Both the position numbers and the translations under genes were made by a program. A stretch of DNA of 64,000 nucleotides. Source: Trichostrongylus colubriformis (lineage: Eukaryota; Nematoda; Chromadorea; Rhabditida; Trichostrongylidae). Of the stretch, positions 10,639 to 21,055 are shown piece by piece (the first letter of the stretch is position 1; every line of letters begins with the position of its first letter). The notes under the pieces are model-generated. The model did not search any database. It was not told the DNA's origin and saw only the letters and a list, made by a program, of their open reading frames with translations. Location of the stretch: positions 23,499,743-23,563,742 of the forward strand of contig OZ022256.1 in NCBI GenBank assembly GCA_963978905.1, given 5' to 3'.

Positions 10639-10990
10639 TATATGTCCTCCTTATCGCTATCTCCATATCATCCCTATGGCACGGAGTGTGAACGTGAATT
10701 TCACTGTCATTTGAAGAAGCGGGACAAATTCGGTTCGGAAATTCGGACTTTTCAAAGAACGGCATCATCGATCGTTATCAACTTGGATCTCCCCTCATTA
10801 AAGTCCCCGTATCACTCCGCCAAACATCTATAAGTGCGAACTCTTTTGTGTCAACACTAAAAGCGAAAAGGATTTTGGCTACATTCGCCATTTGAAGCCC
10901 ATTATCTAATCTTTTCCAGCTATCAGTGTGGATCACCCATTATTAACGTGCTCGTTCAACCGCGCCAAGCAAATGTGTGTGTCAACGCTT
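10639..10990. other. No gene recognised (10639-10990)
   Basis: A 63-codon plus frame (10642-10833) begins at the hairpin edge. It has no domain, signal peptide or splice context. Confidence 0.2.
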
Positions 10991-11465
10991 AGAGGCACAG
11001 TTCACGATAATTTTCGTGCGTCGTCTCGCTTAAGGACTCTGGAGGTGCTGAAGAACACATAATTTATGAAAGAGCCGGATAATCCTTTCAAAAACCATGG
11101 TAATTAGGTGCCCCTGACCTTTGGCTTCGACGAGACTTCAGACCAGAGACAAACATTTCGAAAATTTTGGCGTGATAATATCATCCGATAAGATTGCTGT
11201 TCCTATGAAAAATTTCCCTATCTTATCTTTTCGCAGTCGATATCATGCCTCTTATGCACGTATATGCCCCCGCTTCCCTGCTGGCAAATCGTGAGATGGG
11301 TGTGGGTCATCTTGAGACGGGGGCCGCCATCTCATTTACGGGTTCTTCACGCGTTTACCACTCACCCTCGCGCCGCGATGATGGCGCACATGTTGCTCTT
11401 GTGGAAGCGACTATCTACTCGGGGATGAAATCAAGATAATCATATTATCGTGAGCTAAGCCCTCA
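10991..11465. mobile_element. MITE, family A copy 3
   Basis: The left end is AGGCACAGTTCACGATAATT and the right end is TTATCGTGAGCTAAGCCCT. Interior blocks are shared with copies 1 and 2: GGGTCATCTTGAGACGG, TTACGGGTTCTTCACGCG and TCACCCTCGCGCCGCGATGA. Confidence 0.75.
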
Positions 11466-13349
11466 AAGATCTTGATCGCCGTTATTTCCGTCTGTGTATT
11501 GCCATTTCTTTTCTCACTTGAGCGCATGATATTCTCGCGTGAGGAACAATGCGTGTACCGTGTTTGGGAGACCATTTCAGTGAACAGTTTGTTGTCCTCT
11601 CCAAGTACTGCCATTTCACTTTCCGGCGCGCACACACATTTCCACGCAAACCGGTAAACGCACACTCGTACACTACGTACTTTTGGAAGAAGTGCTTAAA
11701 CTACGAGTAACATTCTCTCTTGCGCGATCTACTTGTGTGAGATGCCCACAATGCATGTATTGGTGTTTGGAATTGAGCAGATTGATGTGCTTTCGAAGTT
11801 CTTTCCCTTGAAGTCATCCTTTGTGACTAGATGCTTATTATGGGAAATATTATATTATGAGAAAATGGGAGTTCTGTACCCATTTAAAATTTTGATAACT
11901 TTGACACCCAAGACAGTGACTTCTGTGAGTGACAGTAACTTCTAAGCCCCTATTAGGTAATTTCTTCATTTATAGGGAACGGATATGAATGGAATGTCAG
12001 CCTGTGCCTAGAGAGAAGAAAGGAGCTCCCGGGTGGGTGACCAGTTGTCACGTACATGAATTGGTTTCTCATGTGAGAAGTGGTTCACACACGCAGAGCT
12101 CCTTCCCTCTCCCGAGGCTACGGCTTGAAACAGATTTGTGGGATATCTTTCCTGTGTTTGGAGTGAATATAAAGGAAATGGATAAGATAGGAAAATGACC
12201 GGATTAAAAATCCTGAAAATGAATTGCAATTCCGTGCAATTTTAATGAAAAACAGTGATCACAGAGAGAGAGTGATCATATCTTTACAGTACAGGATTGC
12301 TCTTGCGATGCTTTTTGTACTCTACGAACATAACACACTCACCGCAGCCACTGCGGCGGACACCGAAGTTTGTTAAAGGTTCAAAGTAGTATTGCACCAC
12401 ATTACAGGCACAAGTCATGGTAGTCTGATTCGGTCGTTGCGCTCACTAAGATTCTGAGCACGTTGATGAGCCCAAAAGTGAAAAAAAGAGAAAACATCCA
12501 AAAACCCTATAAATAAGGCCTTCCAGACCTTCGTCTTGGACAAGATCATAACCCATAAATTAGCAGCAGTACCTTTCTCCCAAGATAACTCTTCCTCCAC
12601 TACCTACACTATTTCGTCGATTCTCTAGTACCACTTTCCATAACAAGCTATTTTTGCAACGTGTGTGCCACCACGGCTTTGTTTTTCGAATCTATGACGT
12701 GTGCCGGCCCCCTCGACACGGCGGGCAACATCTCAAGAACAGGTTCTCCAGGCGCTTATTATCCTCCGAGCGCATCAGTGAAAGAAACTCTTTCCAATTG
12801 CGGGAGCGACTACCTACCTCTGGATGGAGTCATATAGTCAAGTTATCATGGACTTCTTTCAACCCACTGCGTACGGGCGCTGTATCGCGTGCATGCTCAA
12901 GTATCTGATGAAGGCATTGCACCGAAGACGACTCTATAAAATATAGTCTATAGCAAATACATTGAGTTTTGATCAAACAATAAATTGGTGAGTTGAAGGT
13001 ATTAAGTAATTTACGGTAGTAAACACTTGAAGACAGTTTTTTCATCATTCCTGGTACCATAACAATTGCTCGAATACCTGCTGTTGTTCGCTTGCTCACT
13101 CAGACACCTGCATTTACAGAGGGCGGAGAAAAACGCTAAAACGATGACATATGTGGGGAAACGATGGGCTTCGGAAACGTTTGAACTATACTATCACCAA
13201 TACGACATGTTGAATGCTCAGCAAGTGAACAATTTCCTGCTTCGACTACAATAGCGACGGAATATCAACGAGTGACCTGTATTTTTTTGGGATATCAGGG
13301 CTAGCGCTAAGTATTGCTCGTATTACATCATGGAATCATACGATAAAAG
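11466..13349. other. No gene recognised; divergent family A-like stretch
   Basis: No spliced or single-exon gene could be supported. The part at about 12410-12870 shows scattered similarity to family A interiors (AACATCCAAAAACCCT, AAGGCCTTCCAGACCTTCG, CATCTCAAGAACAGG) and is probably an old copy. A CACAGAGAGAGAGTGATC microsatellite-like spot lies near 12260. Confidence 0.3.
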
Positions 13350-13690
13350 CTTTGGCTCGCTATGCACTGCGCACGTAAGGGCGCTGATGATAAGCAAGCT
13401 ACGCATAGGATAACTTGTACAGGAGTAACGTGGCGGCCTTTCAACAAGCGCAGCGTGCAACTTTTTCAAATTCTCACTGTGCGAAAGGCATTATCCATTG
13501 ATGAAAATAACATAATATAGCTCCAGGCTAGGTAGTCCAGTGTCAATTTGTTCTTTCGTGCATTGGCAGGTGGATTTTCTCTATCTATCCCCATCACAAC
13601 CATTCACTTGCGGACGGACAGACATACACTTGCGGACGGACAGACGAGCGACCAATCGGCAAACCGAGTGGCATTTAAAGTAGGGGCTTT
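13350..13690 (-). repeat. Repeat family G, inverted partial copy with small tandem
   Basis: Blocks GCATAGGATAACTTG and CATCACAACCATTCACTTGC are reverse complements of parts of the 2.8 kb and 9-10 kb copies. An approximately 22-bp unit, CACTTGCGGACGGACAGAC, is present twice in tandem at about 13605-13648. Confidence 0.5.
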
Positions 13691-14061
13691 ATCTGATAAA
13701 GTGACGGATATCATCGATATTGAGTAATTTGTTCCGGTCTTTTACACCTTACATTGTTTTGTCGTGTGACTTGCGCAGTACAATGCTATACGGTGACAAT
13801 TTATTCAATGGAAAAGTAGCTTGAAAAAGTTTCAGTCCTTGTTTTGAGCAATTCTCACAGTGAACGATGGCATTCTTGCAATGGTTACTTCTGTGCACGA
13901 TGAGGCAAACGGAATCGTTTTTGTTAACATTTCCATTACTACAGCACATTTTCTTTATGAACACACCTGCTACCACGGCCACGGTGTCGCTGTACTTCAC
14001 TGTCAAAACAGCATAAATACATACAGACAACTAATGATGTATGTGTCCTTCACAACTCTAC

Positions 14062-14302
14062 ATGTTCTTCTACATTTTCTGTGCACTCTTCCTGCTGAAC
14101 GCCTTCACAGCTGTGGCAGCCGTCGACCGGGTAAGTTATTTCAGACAGACATCTTCAGTCCTCCTCCATTCATCCCTTTTAGTGCCAAGATACCCCGGGA
14201 ATGGAAGACGTGTGCTTTGAAATATCGGGTAAAGGCAAATGCGAAACGTTCACGTCCCTCGCGAAGACTGGGTGTCGCAGATCCTGTAAGATATGCCAGT
14301 AA
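14062..14302 (+). CDS. Small secreted ShKT-domain peptide (2 exons)
   Basis: Exon 1 (14062-14130, 23 codons) starts MFFYIFCALF and is a typical hydrophobic signal peptide ending AVAAVDR. It stops at a GTAAGT donor. Exon 2 (14183-14302, 39 codons plus TAA) follows a CATCCCTTTTAG acceptor in phase 0. The mature part has six cysteines in the ShKT spacing: C-x9-C-x8-C-x10-C-x3-C-x2-C, with the CxD start and a GxCR-x2-CxxC end. An AATAAA lies at 14325-14330. The intron is 52 nt and the product 62 aa. ShKT domains occur in many nematode secreted proteins and some act on potassium channels; the role of this one is unknown. The start was chosen for the signal peptide. A 206-codon frame overlapping it is in other phases. 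Confidence 0.75.
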
Positions 14303-14324
14303 TTTTTCGTCTAATGTGTGCAAA

Positions 14325-14330
14325 AATAAA
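14325..14330 (+). terminator. Probable polyadenylation signal of the ShKT gene
   Basis: AATAAA lies 23 nt after the stop codon of the ShKT peptide gene, a usual spacing for compact nematode 3' ends. Confidence 0.5.
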
Positions 14331-14465
14331 TCCTTCTCAAACATTCGTATTCGTTCCCACAGTGCTGTTAATGACAGATTGTGCATTACAATGATCACCA
14401 ACATTTTCTTAGTATACCATAAACATCTGGATGAGACTATGCAGTTGTTTATATGTAGGTGGACT

Positions 14466-14863
14466 CAAAGGCACCATTAGGGGTAAGGTAAAACTGAGAT
14501 CTAGGAGTACATATCCTCTGAAAACGAACCTTCTACTCTAGAATAGGTCATATGTTGCGAAAATCGCACTAAAAAAACGCGGCTCGGGGTCTTATGACGA
14601 CCCCGCAGCACGGCATGTCATTATGCGGTTATGCGGCCGGGGGAGTCACCGTGGAGAGGCGGGACAACAATCGCGGACGGCTGGCCTGTCTTCAGTCCAC
14701 TCCGGCTAGAGACCCAGAGGACGAGAGAGGGAAGGGAGATTTTTTGGGTTCTATTTCTCGGTTTTTTCGCCGTTTTATGTCGTTCTTTCTCTACTGTTAT
14801 ATTGCTGAGCACCTCTACTTTCATGATCCCCAATTTGCCAAATTTCCCCCTATGTGTCTTTAA
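14466..14863 (+). mobile_element. MITE, family D copy 1
   Basis: The left end is AAAGGCACCATTAGGGGTAA and the right end reads CCCCCTATGTGTCTTTAA, inverted to the left with mismatches. The interior shares GGGACAACAATCGCGGACGG, AGTCCACTCCGGCTAG and GTAATATTGCTGAGCACC-like blocks with copies at 30396-30806 (inverted) and 58036-58995. Confidence 0.8.
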
Positions 14864-15639
14864 TGAGCGCCATTGATATTGTGAAGGAATGTTCAAATTA
14901 AATTGAACGCAGGCTCTTCATTAACCTTGTTCCCTTGCCGATGCTTAGCTTATTCAAATTCTTTGTGATAGGACTCTTGCAACGACTTCGCATTTTTTAT
15001 GAAAAGATCGATTGACCTCCCTGTGATCTAGGTGTTCTTTTGTGCGGCGTTGTGATTTCCAGTGAGAATAGCATGCTGAACCGGAAAGTGTGACTTTAAC
15101 ACCAGCAGCTATAGTTCGGAGTTCCCTATCAAGGCGATAACGCGATTCACGCGATTCAGGCTTGTTGTTCATCTGATCCCAAAAAAGTACTTTATTAACC
15201 AAACGGCTTTTATACATCGCTTGGCGTTCGTAGCTATCCTCACAAACTTGAGTGATAGGAAACCTCAACTCAAAACATAGAAGCTATCTCATAAATTCTG
15301 ATCGAGTATACGAAGTTTGCAGCATATCCTGTCGGTCATATGATCCATAGTCACTAAGCTATTCTCCCCTATTGGTGCTTCCATTAACATATATTTTGGG
15401 ACTTCTGCATGCACTCACTCATCCTTAATCGTCAGCAAACGGGATTGATTCGCACCTGACCCTCCACCATCGAAAAAACGCGGTTTACAGTCCTCAGGTA
15501 GTACTTTTCCCAGCTTTAGTTTTGCAAACACAGCTGTAGTCATGAAATCTCGATGACAGATTCACGAAGAATTTTCCGATCGATTGCGTAGGCATGCGTT
15601 ACAGCATTGCCTTGGACACAGAGACAGCGCTACGCCGTC
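14864..15639. other. No gene firmly recognised (14864-15639)
   Basis: A 104-codon minus frame (14954-15268, with a DSYERQAMYKSRLVNK stretch) is coding-like. It lies downstream, in the same orientation, of the BEL/Pao pol fragment at 15640-16575, so it could be a decayed end of that element. No integrase core motif was found. Confidence 0.3.
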
Positions 15640-16575
15640 TCTATAGAACGAGAGCGCGCATTTGGACATTGATTTCCCTAGCTTTCGGGAGGCTTATTGC
15701 AATCCTGAAGCCATAGGCAGCGGGTGACGTCTCATGGCGATCCACTACATCTGCCGTATAACTGACGTATTGTGTTATTATCCTTGGATGGCCTTTCTCA
15801 TGGATGTCTCTAATAATAATGTTCGCAAGCAACGTCTTTTGGAAGACTACTATGAAGCATGTAGCTTTACTAGATAAATGGAGGCCTAGTTTCCAAATCA
15901 CCGTGGGTAAGTGGAAGCCTGGCCGTGACGTCTATAACATCGTAATATACCTTCATCATCGCGTCGAATGTTGAGATATCGCAAATGTTTTGTGACCGAA
16001 TCTAGTAAGTCGAGCTCTCTGATGGTGTTTGATCATAAGCTTGCCAGTTCAATTTCTTGACTAGTCAAGCGCTCGTAGCCTTATATAGTCTCGTCGGCAG
16101 TTATTGAAAAGGCTATAATGTTATTTCTGTTCCTCACATTGGTACGAAAGTGAACAATACCGATAAAGTGCAAGGCAGACGCTAGTATCCGCTATGCTTT
16201 GACGAAAATTCGCACCTCGCTGTGCTATTTCCAAGTCATCGTGGCTTGCTCGAAATCCAATTGTGGTAGAAAATACTTGACGAGCGCCATTGTCGCCGTC
16301 CCCGTTATCATACCCAGGGGCTCTGGAAATTTCATCCTGATCAGGACATTCGAGCCTCTCCTTCCGCAAAAACCAAAATGCTTCCTACCAGTCGTGATCC
16401 ACGGGCTCCTGGGAGATTGAACCTCGCGTGTCACAATCAACTGGGTTGTCTTCAAACGCCATGTATCCATATTTGACGAAACACTGTTCCCTCGAAGTGC
16501 TCTGACGTAAACATGAGGCTATCCACATAAATATTGCCTTCTGTCGCTTGAGCCAATGGTTCTTCCATATCACTA
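15640..16575 (-). pseudogene. BEL/Pao pol fragment: RNase H to integrase zinc domain
   Basis: Read on the minus strand from high to low coordinates, the order matches BEL/Pao pol. Near 16400-16480 a DNPVDCDTRGSISQEPVDHD block corresponds to the family ENPADxATRGxxxxxLLDHxxW. Near 15790-15880 a LANIIIRDIHEKGHPRIITQ block corresponds to the integrase N-terminal HHCC zinc domain (LIIxDxHExxxHxGxxxT). An ETSPAAYGFRIAI block near 15700-15740 resembles the RNase H DxSxxAYGxxIYxR strand but is out of order and is partly repeated near 16670-16720. Frameshifts are present. No LTRs were identified. Confidence 0.6.
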
Positions 16576-16827
16576 TTTAGGCTTTAGGTAATGTGTGGTT
16601 CCTGCTAGAGGATGGGGACGATTTTTAGAGTAACACGCGTAAGGCGGAGGGTGAGAATATTGTCTCTTTCGGGAGGCTTATTGTAATCCTGAACCCATGG
16701 GCAGCGCGTGGCGTCTCAGTCTGTTTCGTACAACAGAATTTGTAAGTACTCTTTTTCGACTCCGGAATCTGAGTAGTAAGCCTTATAAGGGCGGTAATAT
16801 GACTGGTCCTCCATGAAGAACGTCGTT
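16576..16827. repeat. Partial duplication of an RNase H-like BEL segment
   Basis: About 55 bp around 16665-16725 (TTTCGGGAGGCTTATTGTAA, then CCATGGGCAGCG-GTG-CGTCTCA) repeats the segment at about 15682-15738 with few changes. It indicates an internal duplication or a second BEL copy. Confidence 0.55.
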
Positions 16828-17302
16828 AAAGGCACACCACGCGAAAATCACATTAGTGTCTTACTTTCTTGGGGGAAGTAGGTCCTTAGAACCTTTGTTG
16901 CGGCCGGGTTGCACCCTTGTTGCGGCTCTATAGCGCATCCTCGCGGCGATAGGCGCGCTCAACCCGAGCCGAGTTGAGCCCATCGAGCCGAATCACTCCT
17001 GTCCTTAGACGAACAAATTTCCAACGTGGCTCTTACGTAGAGAAGGATACTTGTGATAAGGCAAGGCAACGATTTTAATAGTGAAGGCCACTTCAACAGG
17101 GAAGAACAGGTGATATCGTAGCATTGAGCAAAAGCTCTTCTTAAATCTCCAATACTCGTACGAGAACTTAGTACAGGGAGCTTCATTTTTGATGAATGTA
17201 AGGAGATTTGATTCATTTTTCTTGACTAGTGTGTAGAGCAGGGTCTTTACGTTCAGTAATACGCGCGATAACTCTCACAATTTATCGCGAGGTCTGCCTT
17301 TT
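16828..17302 (+). mobile_element. MITE, family B copy 1 (tandem pair)
   Basis: The left end TTAAAGGCACACCACGCGA and the right end TTATCGCGAGGTCTGCCTTT are inverted repeats. The interior contains GCGGCGATAGGCGCGCTCAA and GGCTCTTACGTAGAGAAGGA. It is directly followed by a second, same-orientation copy sharing the TTAA at the junction. Confidence 0.85.
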
Positions 17303-17789
17303 AAAGACACACCACGCGATAATCACATTAGTGGCTTACTTTCTTGGGACAAGTAGGCCCTCAGATAGGTGCTCAGGCTGCACCCTTGTTGCGGCTTGAT
17401 CGTGCATCCTCGCGGCGATAAGCGCGCTCAACCCGAGCCGAGTTGAGCCCATCGAGCCGAATCACACCTGGCCTTAGACGAACAAATTTCCAACGTGGCT
17501 CTTACGTGGAGAAGGAAACTTGCGATAAGACAAGATAAGGCAGCGATTTCAATGTGAAGACGGATTCAACAGGGAAGAACAAGTGATATCGTAGCATTTT
17601 GCGCGATATCATCGAGGAGAAGCTTTTCTATAATCTCCAATTCTCGTACGAGGACTGAGGGCAGGGAGCTTTATTTTTAGGGTATTTGGGAGGTTTCGAT
17701 TCATTTTTCTTCACTGTTGGGTAAAGGAGGGCATTTACGTCCAGTAATACGCGCGATAACTCTCACAATTTATCGCGAGGTGTGCCTTT
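17303..17789 (+). mobile_element. MITE, family B copy 2 (tandem pair)
   Basis: The left end AAAGACACACCACGCGATAA and the right end TTATCGCGAGGTGTGCCTTT are near-perfect inverted repeats. Most of the interior matches copy 1 at the same spacing. A 22-bp insertion with GCGCGATATCATCGAGGAG near 17610 distinguishes it. Confidence 0.85.
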
Positions 17790-18676
17790 AGGTGCGATTT
17801 TGCCGCACGTGCGCTCCGCATCCCTCACTAACTTATATGATCGGTTGGTGAAACCAAAATTCTTTAGTTTTTGCCTTAGTTTTTGCCTAACTGAGTTAGA
17901 TAGTGCATTTGTAAATATTATACAATATTTCGAAGAAGTTTGCGCAAATCCACTGGGATGACGTTGGGATATACATAGATCATCTCTTTACAAGGTGTAT
18001 TGAAGAAGAGAGTGGGAGATTCTCCAGGCTAAATTCGCATAGTCATCATTCTTCTCGAGCTACGTCTCGGAAATGTTCTGACGAAAAGTGATATCTGAGT
18101 GTAGTGACTGCTATAATTATGTCAGTTTTGCTTTTCCTGGTTGGAAAAATTTAAAAACTGCTACTCCCTCCCTTAGGATGCCGTGGAAGGAGACGAACCA
18201 TTTATGGTTCTGTAAGACCCATAATGTCACCCGCTTGATTAAATTGAGCAATAAAGTTCATAAAACCAGCTCCTAATCTATCTCCGTAAATGTGACTGGC
18301 ATATTACCATATGTAGCTGAGCATAACTTATCAAAAGTTTATTCTGAGTCTTCAAAAATCAAAAACTTCTCCTGAGCGTTCTGTTGAGTTGGCGTTCTAC
18401 ATGGTTATTTATGGATATGCAATGTCTGCTGCCCGAGTTGGGATACATTTGATGTGTATCTCTATGGGCGCTCCGATAGCAGGATAATATGGCTCAGCTT
18501 TACAATCGGTGTTCGGTTGCGAACCATTCCTCTTTCATCGATTTACATTTCCTCTTAATGTACTTTGTCTTCATATCTATTGGTGCTATGGAGTCGGCGA
18601 TTCGCTGCCGACTTGATGAATATGAGCTACCAAGCAGTGCTGGAGTGCTCGATAGAGACGGTCGGTGCAGGTAGGG
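17790..18676. other. No gene recognised (17790-18676)
   Basis: Short frames only. The 18489-18674 plus frame has a hydrophobic middle (HFLLMYFVFISIGAM) and runs into the secreted-peptide candidate that follows, in another phase. I could not join them. Confidence 0.25.
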
Positions 18677-18868
18677 ATGCACAAAGTTCCACTTGTGGTG
18701 GTACTTATAGTGCTCTATCACGTAGTAGCTGGCGATTGGAGTTGTTACAACAAGGAGTTGCTGGAGATGCTCGAAATTTGTCTTTTTCCCTGCGTCTCTT
18801 TTGATAAGACTGGGACTGAACGGGACTTTAAACCTCTTTTTGTCGTCCTTCTACCAAATATACGGTGA
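18677..18868 (+). CDS. Candidate small secreted peptide
   Basis: An ATG opens a 63-codon frame whose first 20 residues (MHKVPLVVVLIVLYHVVAGD) look like a cleaved signal peptide: basic n-region, Val/Leu core and a small residue near the cut. The following part has cysteines spaced SCYN-x9-C-x3-C, and the frame ends at TGA. No known family was recognised. It could be the first exon of a longer gene, because the sequence after the cysteines loses a mature-peptide look. Single-frame evidence only. Confidence 0.35.
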   Translation: MHKVPLVVVLIVLYHVVAGDWSCYNKELLEMLEICLFPCVSFDKTGTERDFKPLFVVLLPNIR

Positions 18869-19683
18869 TTTTTTGTCCAGACTATGATAGTTCGGAGTCG
18901 AACCTACTTAGTATGCGAGTACTGAGTTAGAAATTAATGTGATCTGTTTGCGGGTTCTCTTGGTTGTATGTTGAATGGTAGTATTTTATCAGAGAACACT
19001 TTGATATTTTTTAAATTGCAGTTGGTATTTGGATGGATTGTCAATTAAGAAAATTAAACGATAGCAACAGAAGAAAGTGAGGAGGTTGTCGTGACTCGCG
19101 TAGTTCTACTAGTTCTCCTTAAGGACAGTCTGGTAGAACCCGCAGAAAAAGTAATAAAGGGGATAGAGCCAGTTCCTAAAAATTATGAGAGGTGGTAGAA
19201 ACTATCACAGCAAGATTCGGCAATAAGCCAACAATTAAATCAAAACTTTTTATGAAAATTGTTCGATTTCAAGGCGGCCAGTAAAACGGATAGTTGTCAA
19301 GGGTACTGCCTTTGATGCAGCCAAAGCCCTGGCCAACCAAATGGTCTCCGCAGGGTACGACATCAGGAGCACTTGTGACCCTATGTGGTCAGGAACCATA
19401 TGTACTAAAGAAATTTCCACACGAAATTGGCAAAGACATTCTCGTGAAGTTTCAGGAAACGTATGCTATGAAAATTAATACTTTTTTGGAGGTTCTAGAC
19501 AAAGAAGTTAGTGCGAAGGCCTATGTCCAATTGCGCTTGTGCACCACGCATTCAGCACGGATTGAGAAGCTCAACATGGAGCACTCTTCTCAGCAAGCCC
19601 AATGTTTATTTTGTGGACGGTCCAATCATTCTTCCATGCACTGTACAACTGTGACCACCCGCCGACAGCGTCAAAACTTTCTA

Positions 19684-20909
19684 TTAGGTTGTTGCAAAAT
19701 TAATTTTGGAAATGGACCGCATACTTCAAACTACTATAACTCAGCTTAAACACAAGTTTATTGATCGAAGTAAAAACCATCAGAATCTACACACTTCTGC
19801 CAACGAACAGGCAATAAATCTAAGCCTTCGCTGTAAAAACTACTATCACGAGAATCAACGAAGTCAAGGAAGGCACATTCAACATCGTCTAAATTAGTAA
19901 ATTGTTTCTGACGCAGATGAGAACTGAGGGCTCGAAAAAAGTGATAGGCTGTTGGGGAAAGGTCGGGAGAATACGCTGGGTGAGGGAGAACTTCTATACC
20001 CAAGTGAGTCAATTTTTGCCTAGTGATTTGTGAGGTGTGTGGCCTTGCGTTGTCCTGCAACAGGATCGGCCCTCCTCTGTTCACCACCGCCGGCCACAAT
20101 TTTTGCAACTTTCTATACATTTGCTCCAGATCACAACAGTAAGACTCTGCTGTGACTGGCTGACCAGGTTGCAAGAAACTGTAATGGATTACACCTTTAC
20201 AACACCACCACACAGTAATCATAACCTTTTAAGGGTGAAGGTCGGGTTTAGGAAAAGTTTTTGGAGGAGCATCCTTATCTACCCAGACTAATCCCCGCTT
20301 CCTGTTATCATAATGAACCCATTTTTCATCTACAGTTATAATACGGTTTACAAATGGCTCATTTTTATGGCGAACTAGGAGATTAGAGCAGGTGTCGAAA
20401 CGTGCCAGACGCTGCTCATCGGTCAGGTCATGAGGCACCCACTTCGACATCTTCTTCACCTTGCCGATTGTCAGCAAATGTCTGGCCACTGTAGAGTAAT
20501 GTACGCCTAGGTCTTCTGCTAACGTACGAGTATTCGTCTCCGGATTTGCTTCGACGGCTCTCCTTAAATCTTGATCATTAAGCGATGACCTGCAGCCGCG
20601 ACCCGACTTCTCTTCGAGATCAAAATCGCCAGAAGCAAATTTTTTAAACCAGAGCTCCACTGTTCGTTCGCAAGGACAATTCGTCCTAAAAACACTGCTG
20701 AGATTACGAGCTGCCTCCGCTGCGGAGTGTTCCAATTTAAACTCATAAACATGATGATAGTCGCGTCGATTCATGATTATACGCAGCCCTGGAAAAGGCC
20801 GGCTGGAAAACTTAGAGCGACATTCATAGAAGTTTCTGAAAGAGCAGAAAAAACCCACCAAATGGTATGCCTGGCGTTCCTTGGGATGGAATATTTTGCA
20901 ACAACCTAA
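19684..20909 (-). mobile_element. Mariner transposon 1, inactivated, inserted in BEL gag
   Basis: The termini TTAGGTTGTTGCAAAAT and ATTTTGCAACAACCTAA are inverted and flanked by TA on both sides (19682-19683 and 20910-20911), the usual mariner target duplication. Removing the element plus one TA restores an open gag frame between two zinc knuckles. Length is 1226 bp, normal for mariner. Confidence 0.93.
19758..20774 (-). pseudogene. Mariner transposase 1 (one stop, catalytic Asp lost)
   Basis: The frame runs 338 codons from an ATG at 20774, near the family's usual 345. It has an N-terminal paired-like HTH (NRRDYHHVYEF..., CERTVELWFKKFASGDFDLE), the WVPHDLTDEQ linker (family WVPHEL), the first catalytic Asp in TVDEKWVHYDN and the second in LLQDNARPHTS. 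The frame is broken by a single in-frame TAA at 20229-20231, just before VMITVWW. The third catalytic position, Asp of the SPDLxPSDYHxF motif, reads SPDLSPTAYHFF: the codon is GCC, so Asp has become Ala. With the D34D triad incomplete, the enzyme is dead regardless of the stop. Confidence 0.9.
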
Positions 20910-21055
20910 TAAAAGAAAGTAGATCGTGCTGGAAATGTTTTTCAAGCGACCATGCAGGTAATCATTGCGGTAAGCCAAACTGCACGGTTTGTGGAGGCCC
21001 ACATCATTCGTCGGTGTATGCAAGACCAGAAGATCTGCGTATCCATCTGCCATAA
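20910..21055 (+). pseudogene. BEL/Pao gag continuation after mariner
   Basis: From the distal TA the frame reads KESRSCWKCFSSDHAGNHCG and then KPNCTVCGGPHHSSVY. This is one complete CCHC knuckle and one incomplete knuckle (last Cys missing). It continues the gag frame that ends at 19681. Confidence 0.7.

Noticed and set aside
13860..14480. 206-codon plus-strand open frame, one of the longest in the window
   Set aside because: It overlaps the ShKT gene in other phases on the same strand, has no domain, and the spliced ShKT model explains the coding signal.
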